In this document: one piece after another, positions 56,410 through 64,000 of the stretch | Numbering within the stretch: position 1 is the first letter of the stretch | Layout of the letters: every line of letters begins with the position of its first letter | From: Cyanobium sp. Cruz-8D1 | GTDB lineage: Bacteria > Cyanobacteriota > Cyanobacteriia > PCC-6307 > Cyanobiaceae | Length of the DNA stretch: 64,000 nt | Direction of reading: 5' to 3' | Assembly: GCF_024345975.1 (NCBI RefSeq) | Contig: NZ_JAGQCD010000006.1 | Coordinates: forward strand, 1-64,000 | Notes under the pieces: generated by a model | What the model saw: the letters and a program-made list of their open reading frames with translations, nothing else | Told to the model about the DNA's origin: nothing | Database searches by the model: none | Position numbers and translations under genes: made by a program

Positions 56410-57831
56410 TCAGGCGGCCGGGCCGAGGCCGGCCTCGAGCAAGGGAATCGCCCGCTCCAGGGCCACCCCGCGGCTGGCCTTGAGCAGCACCCGATCCCCC
56501 GGCTCGAGCCAGTCGAGCAGCATGGCGGCCGCCTCCTCGGGCGTGGCCGCCCGAGCCAGCCGCGGCACCCCGGCGGCGGCGGCGAGCATCGCCTGGGCTT
56601 CGGCCTCGGCGGCCACGATCACCAGCCCGTCAAGTCCCAGCGCCCGGGCCCGACCGGCCACCTGGCGGTGCAGCTCCAGGCTGCGTTCCCCCAGCTCGAG
56701 CATCGTGCCCAGCACCGCATAGCGGCGGCCTTCCCCGGCTCCGCCCGGGGCCCCCAGCAGCTCCAGGGCCGCCAGCACCGCCTCCGGCGAGGCGTTGTAG
56801 GTCTCATCCAGCAGCTCCACCCCACCCAGGCTCCAGCGTCTGGCCCGCCCCCCCGGCAACTCCACCGCCAGGTCGACGAGGGCTGTGGCCGGGACGCCCA
56901 GCTCCTGGGCCACCGCCACCGCCAGCAGCAGGTTGCGGGCGTTGTGGCGCCCCTCCAGGGGCAGCCGCAGGCTGGGCCCGCCCACCAGGTTGAGGCAGCC
57001 ACCCTCCAGCCGTCCCACCAGGTCCGGCGCCGGCGTCCCGGCTGGGAACGCCGCCAGCTCGTCCTCCAGGGCGACCCGCAGCACCCGTCCCCCCCAGACC
57101 CTCGCCAGGAAGTGCTCCAGCAGCGGATCCCCGGCCGGAATCACCAATACCCCGTCGGGCCCCAGGCCGGCGGTGATCTCGCACTTGGCTTGCCCGATCG
57201 CCTCGCGGCTGCCCAGCCGGCCGATGTGGGCGGTGCCGATGTTGGTGATCACGGCCACATCCGGCTCGGCGCAGCGGCTGAGCCGATCGATTTCCCCCAG
57301 GCCCCGCATCCCCATCTCCACCACCAGGGCCGCCGTGGCCTCGTTGGCCTTCAACAGGGTGAGGGGCGCCCCGACGTCGTTGTTCTCGTTGCCGCTGCTG
57401 GCCACCACCGGCCCCAGGGAGCCCAGGGCCGCCTTGATCAGTTCCCGCGTCGTGGTCTTGCCCGCTGAGCCGGTCACCGCCACCACCGGCATTCCGAGCC
57501 GTCGCCGCCACAGCAGGGCCAGCTGCTGGTAGGCCACCAGGGTGTCCTCCACCAGCCAGATCGGCCGCCCGCCAGTGGTCACAAGCTGCGCCACCACGTC
57601 CCCATCCAGGCGGTCCTTCTGCACCAGGGTTGCCGCCGCCCCGGCGGCAAGGGCCTCAGCCAGGAAGCGGTGCCCGTCGAAGCGCTCTCCCACCAGGGGC
57701 ACGAACAGGGCGCCGGCCAGCGCGCCGCGGCTGTCGGTGCTCACACGGCGGAAGCCTTCCGGTGTGGTGGTTCCGGGGGCCATCAGGGGCTCTCCCCACA
57801 GCTGGCACAGGGGCTCGAACGGCAGCGGCAT
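56410..57831 (-). CDS. murF: UDP-N-acetylmuramoyl-tripeptide-D-alanyl-D-alanine ligase
   Basis: Adds D-Ala-D-Ala to the UDP-MurNAc-tripeptide, the last cytosolic step of peptidoglycan precursor assembly. The 473-residue protein has the STDSRGALAGALFVPLVGE substrate domain, the ATP loop VTGSAGKTTTRE (about 119-130), EMGMRGLGEIDRL, ITNIGTAHIGRLGS and DETYNASPEAVLAAL, all typical of MurF. The start overlaps the stop of the Pro-rich protein by one base (TGATG), so translation is coupled. Confidence 0.95.
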   Translation of the reverse strand: MPLPFEPLCQLWGEPLMAPGTTTPEGFRRVSTDSRGALAGALFVPLVGERFDGHRFLAEALAAGAAATLVQKDRLDGDVVAQLVTTGGRPIWLVEDTLVAYQQLALLWRRRLGMPVVAVTGSAGKTTTRELIKAALGSLGPVVASSGNENNDVGAPLTLLKANEATAALVVEMGMRGLGEIDRLSRCAEPDVAVITNIGTAHIGRLGSREAIGQAKCEITAGLGPDGVLVIPAGDPLLEHFLARVWGGRVLRVALEDELAAFPAGTPAPDLVGRLEGGCLNLVGGPSLRLPLEGRHNARNLLLAVAVAQELGVPATALVDLAVELPGGRARRWSLGGVELLDETYNASPEAVLAALELLGAPGGAGEGRRYAVLGTMLELGERSLELHRQVAGRARALGLDGLVIVAAEAEAQAMLAAAAGVPRLARAATPEEAAAMLLDWLEPGDRVLLKASRGVALERAIPLLEAGLGPAA

Positions 57832-58538
57832 CAGCCTGTGGCACCGGGATCGAGCAGGATCATGCCGGAGCCCACCAGGGCCCTGCGGGCCAGCAGGCGC
57901 TGGCGGCCGTCCACCAGCTCCAGTCGTTCGTAGCCGAGGGCCAGGGCGCGCTGCTGCCAGCGCTCTGCCCAGCGCCGCCGGGTCGCTTCGCTGAGACCGG
58001 TGTAGGCCGGCGCCATGGTGAGCACCAGCCGGCCTTCGCTGGGCGCCGGATGGGCCGAGGCGACCAGATGCTCGGGATCGTCCTGGGCCAGCAGGGCCAG
58101 GAGGGGATCGAGCTCCAGGGGCGGTGGAGGTGGCGGTGGCTCCGGCATGGGCGCGCGTGCGGCCACGGCCGCTGGGGCGACACGTGCGGGCACAGAGACG
58201 GTCGGGGCCTCCTCGGGCGCCGGGGCCAGCAGCGGCGCCGCGGGACGTGCCGCCGGCGGCGGCGACGGCGCGCGATGGGACAACCGGCCCCAGGCCTTCC
58301 CCGCCAGCGCCAGGGTCAGCGCCAGCAGGGCCGCCAGCAGCAACGGCCAGAACAGGGGGGCCAGCCCCTGCGGCCAGAAGCCCGGCACCGACAGATCCCC
58401 CTCCCGATTGCGCCGCCAGAGTTCGCGCAGCCTCAGGCGCAGCGAGGCCAGCACGGCCCGCAAGGCGCGGCCCAACGGGCCCCAGGGACTGGCATAGGGC
58501 GCCGGTAGATCGGAAGCTGGTGGAACCGGATCAGCCAT
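57831..58538 (-). CDS. Pro-rich single-pass membrane protein, hypothetical
   Basis: A 235-residue protein: a cytosolic N-terminus with basic residues (about 24-45), one membrane helix (about 60-80, LAPLFWPLLLAALLALTLAL), a long Pro/Ala linker (90-140) with a run of seven prolines, and a C-terminal folded part of about 95 residues (LELDPLLALLAQDDPEHLV to LLARRALVGSGMILLD). The layout resembles envelope proteins such as SPOR-type or TonB-like linkers, but I see no diagnostic motif. It lies between glgA and murF on the same strand. Confidence 0.7.
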   Translation of the reverse strand: MADPVPPASDLPAPYASPWGPLGRALRAVLASLRLRLRELWRRNREGDLSVPGFWPQGLAPLFWPLLLAALLALTLALAGKAWGRLSHRAPSPPPAARPAAPLLAPAPEEAPTVSVPARVAPAAVAARAPMPEPPPPPPPLELDPLLALLAQDDPEHLVASAHPAPSEGRLVLTMAPAYTGLSEATRRRWAERWQQRALALGYERLELVDGRQRLLARRALVGSGMILLDPGATG

Positions 58539-58562
58539 GGGCGCCGGACACGGGGGGCGAGC

Positions 58563-60107
58563 TCAGGAGTCGTTTCGGCGACGCAGCAGGGCCAGGGGGT
58601 TGCGGGGGCGCGGGGCCGGCGGGGGCGCCTTGCTGCCCACATCCGGCCTGGGGTCGTCGTGCAACAGGCTGGGATCGGCCCCCTGGCCCTGGGAGAAGCG
58701 CTCCACCTGGGCGGCGTCGGGGGTGGGCTCCTTGACGCCGCAGACCTCGCGGTACATGGCGTCGTAGGCCAGGGCCGAGCGGTTCCAGCTGAAGTCGGTG
58801 GTCATGGCCCGGCGCTGCAACTCCTGCCAGCTGGGCTCGTTGCGGTAGGCCTCCCAGGAGCGCACGATCGTGGTGTAGAAGTCGATCGCCTCATAGCGGT
58901 CGAAGCCGTAGCCCGTACCGGTGCCGGCGCTGGGGTCGTTGGGGGGGACGGTGTCCACCAGGCCTCCGACGCGGCGCACCACCGGGATTGAGCCGTAGCG
59001 CATGGCCAGCATCTGGCTGATGCCGCAGGGCTCGAAACGGCTCGGCATCAGGAAGGCGTCGCTGCCCGCATAGATCAGGCGTGAGAGGGCGTCGTCGTAG
59101 GTGAGGAACACGGCGAAGCGGCCGGGGTGGCGGGCCGCCATCTGCCACAGGCCCGACTCGTAGCCGCGCTCACCGGTTCCCAGCACCACGAACTGGCTGT
59201 CGCTGTAGGCCAGCACCCGGTCGGCCACCTGCAGCAGCAGGTCGACGCCCTTCTGATCCACCAGCCGGCTCACCATGCCCATCAGGTAGGTGCGGGGATT
59301 CACGGTCAGCCCCATGCGCTCCTGCAGCAGTCGCTTGCTGGCGCTGCGGCCGGAGAGGTCGTCGGCCGAGAACGGTTGCGGCAGGGTGGGGTCCGTGGCG
59401 GGATCCCAGGCTTCGGTGTCGATGCCGTTGAGGATGCCGCGCAACTTGCCGCTGACGAAGTTGAGCAGGCCGTCGATACGCTCGCCGTATTCGGGCGTGC
59501 GGATCTCCATCGCATAGGTGGGGGATACCGCGTTGACCCGGTCGGCGTACAGCAGGGCCGCGGCCATGGTGTGGTCGCCCTGCATGTACCAGGGGCACCA
59601 GGTCATCCGATCCAGCTTCCAGCGCCAGGGGCCCTGGTAACGCAGGTTGTGGATGGTGAACACCGTGCTGATTTCAGGGTCCTGGTGCATCCACACCGGA
59701 ATCATGCCCGTGTGCCAGTCGTGGCAATGCAGCACCTGGGGCTTCCAGCCTCCGTTCCACGCGAATTCAGCCGTGGCGTTGGCGAAGAAGGTGAAGCGCC
59801 AGTCTTCGTCTTCACCGCCGTAGATGCGCTCCGGATCGAACACCGGATGACCCACCAGATAGATGGGCAGACCGCAGCTGGGGTGGCGGGTTTCGTAGAT
59901 GGCGAAATCGGTGCCCATGGCGTGGCCGCGCCACATCGGCTCCGTGGGAATCTCCAGGCAACTCCACAACTTGCCATAGCCCGGCAGGATGATGCGCACG
60001 TCATGGCCGAGGGCCGCCAGGGCCGGTGGCAGGGAGCCCACCACATCTCCCATGCCCCCCACTTTGATCATCGGAGCGCACTCCGCAGCGGCAAACAGAA
60101 CCCTCAT
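58563..60107 (-). CDS. glgA: glycogen synthase (ADP-glucose)
   Basis: Extends alpha-1,4-glucan from ADP-glucose. The 514-residue GT5 enzyme starts [22 protein letters not shown], with the nucleotide-sugar motif K15-V-G-G-M-G-D-V, and carries [15 protein letters not shown], the catalytic-loop region and C-terminal [20 protein letters not shown] with the acidic residue pair. The last 35 residues are an unrelated, Pro- and Arg-rich extension ([19 protein letters not shown]). It works with the GH57 branching enzyme elsewhere in the window for storage glycogen. It heads the glgA - hypothetical - murF run. Confidence 0.95.
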   Translation of the reverse strand: MRVLFAAAECAPMIKVGGMGDVVGSLPPALAALGHDVRIILPGYGKLWSCLEIPTEPMWRGHAMGTDFAIYETRHPSCGLPIYLVGHPVFDPERIYGGEDEDWRFTFFANATAEFAWNGGWKPQVLHCHDWHTGMIPVWMHQDPEISTVFTIHNLRYQGPWRWKLDRMTWCPWYMQGDHTMAAALLYADRVNAVSPTYAMEIRTPEYGERIDGLLNFVSGKLRGILNGIDTEAWDPATDPTLPQPFSADDLSGRSASKRLLQERMGLTVNPRTYLMGMVSRLVDQKGVDLLLQVADRVLAYSDSQFVVLGTGERGYESGLWQMAARHPGRFAVFLTYDDALSRLIYAGSDAFLMPSRFEPCGISQMLAMRYGSIPVVRRVGGLVDTVPPNDPSAGTGTGYGFDRYEAIDFYTTIVRSWEAYRNEPSWQELQRRAMTTDFSWNRSALAYDAMYREVCGVKEPTPDAAQVERFSQGQGADPSLLHDDPRPDVGSKAPPPAPRPRNPLALLRRRNDS

Positions 60108-60167
60108 CCGCTCTTGATCCCTGGTGCGCCCGGAACTCTACGGGCTGCCCCGGTGGGCTTCGGTGCC

Positions 60168-60719
60168 TCAGGGCAGCACCGTCACCGGGGTGCCGACCTG
60201 AACCAGTTCGAACAGCTCCTTGACGTCCTCGTCAAAGAGCCGCACGCAGCCATGGGACACGGCGCCGCCGACACTGGCGCGGTTCGGTGTGCCGTGGAAG
60301 CCGGAGGTCACGCACCCCTTCACCTCCAGATGCTCCTGGCCATTGAAACCACTCCGGCCCTTGCAGTCGCGGTGAAAACCGATCCAGCGGGAACCAAGGG
60401 GATTGGTGGGGCCTGGGGGAATGTGCACGCCCTTGGCCGGATGCTCCCAGATCGGATAGGCGGTCTTCTCGATCACGCTGAATGACCCCACTGGCGTCTC
60501 CCAGCCGGGCATGCCCACACCGACGCGGAAACGGCGCAGTTCCCGCTCTCCTTCCATCACCGTCAGCAGCCGCTGGCGGCGGTTCAGCACCAGCTGCCGT
60601 GATGGGGAGAGGGCGTCTGTCTCCACTGGGGCAGCGGCCGCGATGGAAGGCACCAGCACCCACCCCGTCATGGAGCTGATCAGGGCAGCGGCCAGGGGCA
60701 GGGTGACTCGGCGGACCAC
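60168..60719 (-). CDS. L,D-transpeptidase (YkuD family), exported
   Basis: A 183-residue periplasmic enzyme that cross-links peptidoglycan or attaches proteins to it. It has a signal-like N-terminus (about 6-30, TLPLAAALISSMTGWVLVPS), then the YkuD domain: RQLVLNRRQRLLTVMEGERE, GMPGWETPVGSFSVIEK and the catalytic block FHGTPNRASVGGAVSHGCVR with H142, H156, the nucleophile C158 and R160. Two more cysteines (in RDCKGR and VKGCVT) are unusual and could form a disulfide. It is downstream of a cyclase relic and 60 bases upstream of glgA, all on the minus strand. Confidence 0.92.
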   Translation of the reverse strand: MVRRVTLPLAAALISSMTGWVLVPSIAAAAPVETDALSPSRQLVLNRRQRLLTVMEGERELRRFRVGVGMPGWETPVGSFSVIEKTAYPIWEHPAKGVHIPPGPTNPLGSRWIGFHRDCKGRSGFNGQEHLEVKGCVTSGFHGTPNRASVGGAVSHGCVRLFDEDVKELFELVQVGTPVTVLP

Positions 60720-61079
60720 GATCAGGCGGCAGACAGCAGGAGTGGTAGCTGGAGGCTAGCCAGCACCAAGGTGCGACGGCTCATGGGCCAGGCGGGCCAC
60801 GCCAACCGTCCAGCTACGTTTCACCGCCATGACGTCTGCCGCGCTGCTGATGGGTCTGGAGATCACGGCTGCATCGCTTTGGGCCGGAGAATCCTCTACC
60901 GGGGCGATCTGATCAGGTTCCCAAAGGAGAAGAGAACCTCGCTGGAAGCCGACAGCATCGTCTGGGGCCAGAACCTGGCCAATGGTTGGCGACGGGGCCA
61001 CAGGGAAGCAGCGATGACCTCCACCTCTGGACCCGTTGGTCGGTCTTCCAACCCGCCCGTTGGAACTCCCGCTGCCCCT
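60720..61079. other. gene-poor stretch upstream of the L,D-transpeptidase
   Basis: About 360 bases. The minus-strand frame of the GGDEF relic continues without stop to about 60896, but no longer gives domain-like sequence. The part nearest the L,D-transpeptidase start should hold its promoter. Nothing else is recognised. Confidence 0.5.
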
Positions 61080-61481
61080 CCTTTGTAAAAGGGTCGGCGG
61101 CTCTGGAGGCCCGTCAGCGGGCAGATGTAGCCATGTCGCTGGGATTCCATGTGCCGGATCACCATGCCGGCGAGGTCCTTTAGCAACTGATGTTCATTGC
61201 CTGCGGGTTGTGTTGGCTGCGGGCTGAGCATCGCAGCAGATGGCGTGGGCGCAGAAGGCCAGATCCCTCGATGTTTCACTCGCTTCCAGCCCCACCCGCG
61301 ACAGAAACCATTGCCGTTGGCGATCCACCATTGAGATCAGGGCCGTGGGAACACCCAGCATCTGGCTGGCCAGGCGGGTGATGCTATTGAAGTCCCCATC
61401 GGACTCCGTATCGAGAATGTGTTGCTCGTCCAGGGCCGCCTGCCGCTCAGCTTCGTTGTCCGGGATCGGATAGACGGACAC
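61080..61481 (-). pseudogene. GAF-GGDEF sensor cyclase relic with internal deletion
   Basis: From the GTG at 61481 the frame reads VSVYPIPDNEAERQAALDEQ, then HILDTESDGDFNSITRLASQ, QMLGVPTALISMVDRQRQWF and LSRVGLEASETSRDLAFCAH. This is the standard first half of a GAF domain that sits at the N-terminus of GGDEF sensors. It then runs into a stop. The other frame picks up with QPTQPAGNEHQLLKDLAGMV (GAF end) and ICPLTGLQSRRPFY, which resembles D-P-L-T-G-L-x-N-R-R-A-F at the GGDEF start. Roughly 45-50 GAF residues and nearly all the GGDEF domain are gone. Not functional. Confidence 0.8.
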
Positions 61482-61522
61482 CGTTTGTGGCTCCCACGCA
61501 CTAAAGAAGGGCCAGGGGCCGA

Positions 61523-62377
61523 TCAGGGCAGCCAGGGCGCCTCGGAAAAGTCTGGGTCCCGCTTCTCCAGGAAGGCATTGCGTCCCTCCTGGCCTTCGCT
61601 GGTCCGGTAGAAAAGATGGGTGGCCTGGCCCGCCAGCTCCTGGATCCCGGCCAGGCCGTCGGTTTCGGCATTGAAGGCGGCCTTGAGGCAACGGATCGCC
61701 GTGGGGCTGTGCTGCAGCACCTCCCGGGCCCAGGCCACCCCCTCGCGCTCCAGATCCTCCAGGGGCACCACGGCGTTCACCAACCCCATGGCCAGGGCCT
61801 GGTCGGCGTTGTAGCGCCGGCACAGGAACCAGATCTCCCGGGCCTTGCGCTGCCCCACCACCCGGGCCAGATAGCCGGCGCCGAAGCCGCCATCGAAGCT
61901 GCCCACCCGCGGCCCGGTCTGGCCGAAGACGGCATTTTCGGCCGCCAGGCTCAGGTCGCAGAGCAGGTGCAGCACCTGGCCGCCGCCGATGGCATAACCC
62001 GCCACCAGGGCGATCACCACCTTGGGCAGGCTGCGGATGATGCGTTGCAGGTCGAGCACGTTCAGCCGCGGCAGCCCCGCAGCGTCGAGGTAGCCGCCAT
62101 CACCGCGCACGCTCTGGTCGCCTCCGGCGCAGAAGGCCCAGACGCCATCGGCGGCTGGGCCCGCGCCGGTGAACAGCACCACGCCGATGCAGGGGTCGTC
62201 CCGGACCCGGTTGAAGGCATCACAGAGTTCCTGCACGGTGAGCGGCCGGAAGGCGTTGCGCTTCTCGGGCCGGTTGAGGCTGATCCGGGCGATCCCATCG
62301 CCGCTGGTCTCGAAGCGGATGTCGCTGTAGTCGCCGGCGCTGGTCCAGCTCGGCAGGGGCGGGGGAACGGGGGTCAT
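61523..62377 (-). CDS. menB: 1,4-dihydroxy-2-naphthoyl-CoA synthase
   Basis: Closes o-succinylbenzoyl-CoA to the naphthoyl ring in phylloquinone (vitamin K1) synthesis, the quinone of photosystem I. The 284-residue crotonase-fold protein has [20 protein letters not shown], the active-site block [31 protein letters not shown] (oxyanion hole) and [20 protein letters not shown], the last being characteristic of MenB. The start overlaps the menD stop by four bases (ATGA), so menD and menB are translationally coupled. Confidence 0.95.
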   Translation of the reverse strand: MTPVPPPLPSWTSAGDYSDIRFETSGDGIARISLNRPEKRNAFRPLTVQELCDAFNRVRDDPCIGVVLFTGAGPAADGVWAFCAGGDQSVRGDGGYLDAAGLPRLNVLDLQRIIRSLPKVVIALVAGYAIGGGQVLHLLCDLSLAAENAVFGQTGPRVGSFDGGFGAGYLARVVGQRKAREIWFLCRRYNADQALAMGLVNAVVPLEDLEREGVAWAREVLQHSPTAIRCLKAAFNAETDGLAGIQELAGQATHLFYRTSEGQEGRNAFLEKRDPDFSEAPWLP

Positions 62378-64000
62378 GGGGACGTGACCTGGGCTGCGGC
62401 CATTGTGCGCAGCCGTTGCCGCAGGGCGGCATCACGGCGTCGGTCGGTGGCGATCACCAGCAGCGCCATCGGCTGCTGCCGTGCCCAGGCCAGATCGCTC
62501 TCCAGGGCCGCCAGGCACGCCACCCGCCGGCCCGGCACCCCGTGCACTGCCGCCAGCGCCAGGGGATCCACCGCCTGGGGCATGGCGAACAATCGCTCGA
62601 AATCCATCGCCGCCGCCGGCTCGGTGCGGATGGGCAGCTGCTCGAAGATGCCGCCCCCCCCGTTGTCGATCAGCACCACGGTGAGGCGTCCCCGCAGCTG
62701 GCTCCGCCACAGCCAGCCATTGGCATCATGGAGCAGGGCCAGATCGCCGCTCACCAGCACCAGCTCGCCCAGGGCCTCGGCCAGGCCGCAGGCGCTCGAG
62801 AGGGTGCCATCGATCCCCGAGGCCCCCCGGAAGCCGTGCATCGGCCGCGTTAGGGCGCCCGGGTGGGCAAAGCTTTCCCAGTCGCGCACGGGGCTGCTGT
62901 TGGCCAGCAGCACCGGCAGCCCCGCCGGCAGCAGCCGGCTGAGCCGGCGGGCCAGGGCCGGCTCCCCCTCCTCTTCGGCCAGCTCCTGCTCCAGCAGTGC
63001 CTGCACCTGAGCCTCCGCCTGGCGCCAGCGGTCCGCCAGCGCCAGCGATTCCCCTGCGGCCTCGCCCGCTTCGGTGGGCTGGGGTTGGGCCGCCAGCCAG
63101 GCCGCCAGGCCAGCGCCGCATTGGGCCCGCACCAGCCGGAGGGGGTCGAGGGGACGCCCGTCCCCTTCGCTCACCAGCACCTGGGGTCCGACCTGGGCGG
63201 CCAGCCAGCGCTGCAGGCGACGGCTGGCGGGCAGGGGCCCCAGGCGCAACACCTGCAGGCCCCCGATCGCCGTCGCACTGGAGGAGCCCTCCGCCAGGAT
63301 CAGGTCGTAGGCCTTCACGGTGGTGAGTCCCGGCAGACCCCGCAGGCTCGAGAGGGCATCGGCCAGCACGGGCCAGCCGCTGCGCCGTTGCCAGCACCGC
63401 AGGGCCTCCACGTGGGCGTGCCAGGCGCAGGGGCTGCCGCGCCAGGGCCCGGCCACCACCACGCCGGGACGGTCCGGGTCCAGGGTCGCGGCGTCTGCGG
63501 TGGCGAAGCGTGGAGGTGCCGGCGGGTTGCCCAACGGGGTCGGGGGGGCAGCGCCCGCTGGCTGGCTGGAGAGCGTGGCGGCCAGTTGGGTCAACTCCCC
63601 GCCACCGGCATGCAGCGGTTCGGCGAAGGGCAGGTTGAGGTGGACCGGGCCAGCGCCGCGCCCGGCCCCATCCCCTTGGGCGGCGGCAAGGGCGGCGCTG
63701 GCGAGGGCCTCCAGCTCCTTGGGCGCCATCGCCGCCAGCCCCTCGGGGGCGCCGCTGCCCAGCCAGCGGCAGCTGCAGGCCAGAAAGGCCTCCTGGTTGA
63801 CGCTCTGGTTGGCGCCGCAGCCCTTGAGCTGGGCCGGCCGGTCGGCCGTGAGCAGCAGCAGGGGCAGGGCGCCGAAATCGGCCTCCACGGCGGCGGGCAG
63901 CAGGTTGGCGACAGCGGTGCCGGAAGTGGTGATCACCGCCACGGGCTGGCCGCTGCCCCGACCCAGGCCGAGGGCGAAAAAGGCGGCGCTGCGCTCATCG
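62374..64000 (-). CDS. menD: MenD (SEPHCHC synthase), 5' end off the window
   Basis: Thiamine-diphosphate enzyme that adds succinic semialdehyde from 2-oxoglutarate to isochorismate in phylloquinone synthesis. The frame is open to the right edge ([20 protein letters not shown] near the edge), so about the first 60 residues are missing. Visible family blocks are [40 protein letters not shown], the ThDP/Mg region [17 protein letters not shown] and [16 protein letters not shown]. It is upstream of menB with coupled translation. The visible part is intact. Confidence 0.94.
   Translation of the reverse strand, partial: DERSAAFFALGLGRGSGQPVAVITTSGTAVANLLPAAVEADFGALPLLLLTADRPAQLKGCGANQSVNQEAFLACSCRWLGSGAPEGLAAMAPKELEALASAALAAAQGDGAGRGAGPVHLNLPFAEPLHAGGGELTQLAATLSSQPAGAAPPTPLGNPPAPPRFATADAATLDPDRPGVVVAGPWRGSPCAWHAHVEALRCWQRRSGWPVLADALSSLRGLPGLTTVKAYDLILAEGSSSATAIGGLQVLRLGPLPASRRLQRWLAAQVGPQVLVSEGDGRPLDPLRLVRAQCGAGLAAWLAAQPQPTEAGEAAGESLALADRWRQAEAQVQALLEQELAEEEGEPALARRLSRLLPAGLPVLLANSSPVRDWESFAHPGALTRPMHGFRGASGIDGTLSSACGLAEALGELVLVSGDLALLHDANGWLWRSQLRGRLTVVLIDNGGGGIFEQLPIRTEPAAAMDFERLFAMPQAVDPLALAAVHGVPGRRVACLAALESDLAWARQQPMALLVIATDRRRDAALRQRLRTMAAAQVTSP

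Overview
This window comes from a high-GC picocyanobacterium of the Cyanobium / Synechococcus type (alpha-cyanobacteria). The sequence evidence is: a clock-output kinase SasA with its KaiB-like sensor domain; a ferredoxin-NADP reductase with an N-terminal phycobilisome-linker (CpcD-like) domain; the cyanobacterial Zwf-OpcA pair; phylloquinone genes menB/menD; a geranylgeranyl diphosphate synthase; an NDH-1 CO2-uptake operon (ndhF-ndhD-chpX); and several HIP1 octamers (GCGATCGC, for example at 14874, 16032, 29870, 31923 and 43461). Genus and species are inferred and were not tested by search.

Layout. 1-661 is the right part of an IS5-type insertion sequence that enters from the left edge and ends at the stop codon of a hypothetical gene. 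662-8883 holds prs, a secreted GH10-like hydrolase, pepN, a small secreted protein, a CpeS/CpcS-like lipocalin, sasA and tRNA-Glu. 9032-15829 is redox and carbon metabolism: a SRPBCC protein, petH with a clear terminator, zwf, opcA, cbiA and acyP. 15860-25363 holds a Coq4-like protein, a GAP-family membrane protein, an overlapping operon crtE - DUF212 - helicase, folD, a 7TM-HD phosphodiesterase, two fluoride channels and a SemiSWEET. 25415-37261 holds a PGM1-like ATP-grasp ligase, leuA with an orphan sugar permease, a GH57 branching enzyme and a polar amino-acid ABC transporter with two tandem binding proteins. 37271-42050 is the CO2-uptake operon. 42195-48833 is ion transport: a Ca2+-type P-ATPase, a KimA-like permease and an SLC13 permease with RCK_C domains. 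48854-56399 includes DedA, an overlapping polysaccharide deacetylase / formyltransferase pair, def, an NCS2 permease, pyrC and a META-domain protein. 56410-64000 is murF, a Pro-rich membrane protein, glgA, an L,D-transpeptidase, menB and the start-truncated menD.

Three gene relics stand out: the C-terminal end of an EAL phosphodiesterase between folD and crtE, a GAF-GGDEF cyclase broken by an internal deletion next to menB, and the C-terminal end of a YbjQ/UPF0145 protein next to murF. Two of the three belong to cyclic-di-GMP signalling. By contrast, an intact 7TM-HD protein (c-di-AMP phosphodiesterase family) and two transporters of families tied to c-di-AMP control (KimA-like, RCK_C) are present.

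The most promising less-described units are the deacetylase-formyltransferase pair, which could convert an N-acetyl sugar to an N-formyl sugar; the PGM1-like peptide ligase with its membrane coiled-coil neighbour; and the Coq4-like protein with a complete metal motif in an organism that makes plastoquinone rather than ubiquinone. Most starts were chosen from homolog-like N-termini and gene overlaps, because Shine-Dalgarno sequences are weak here.
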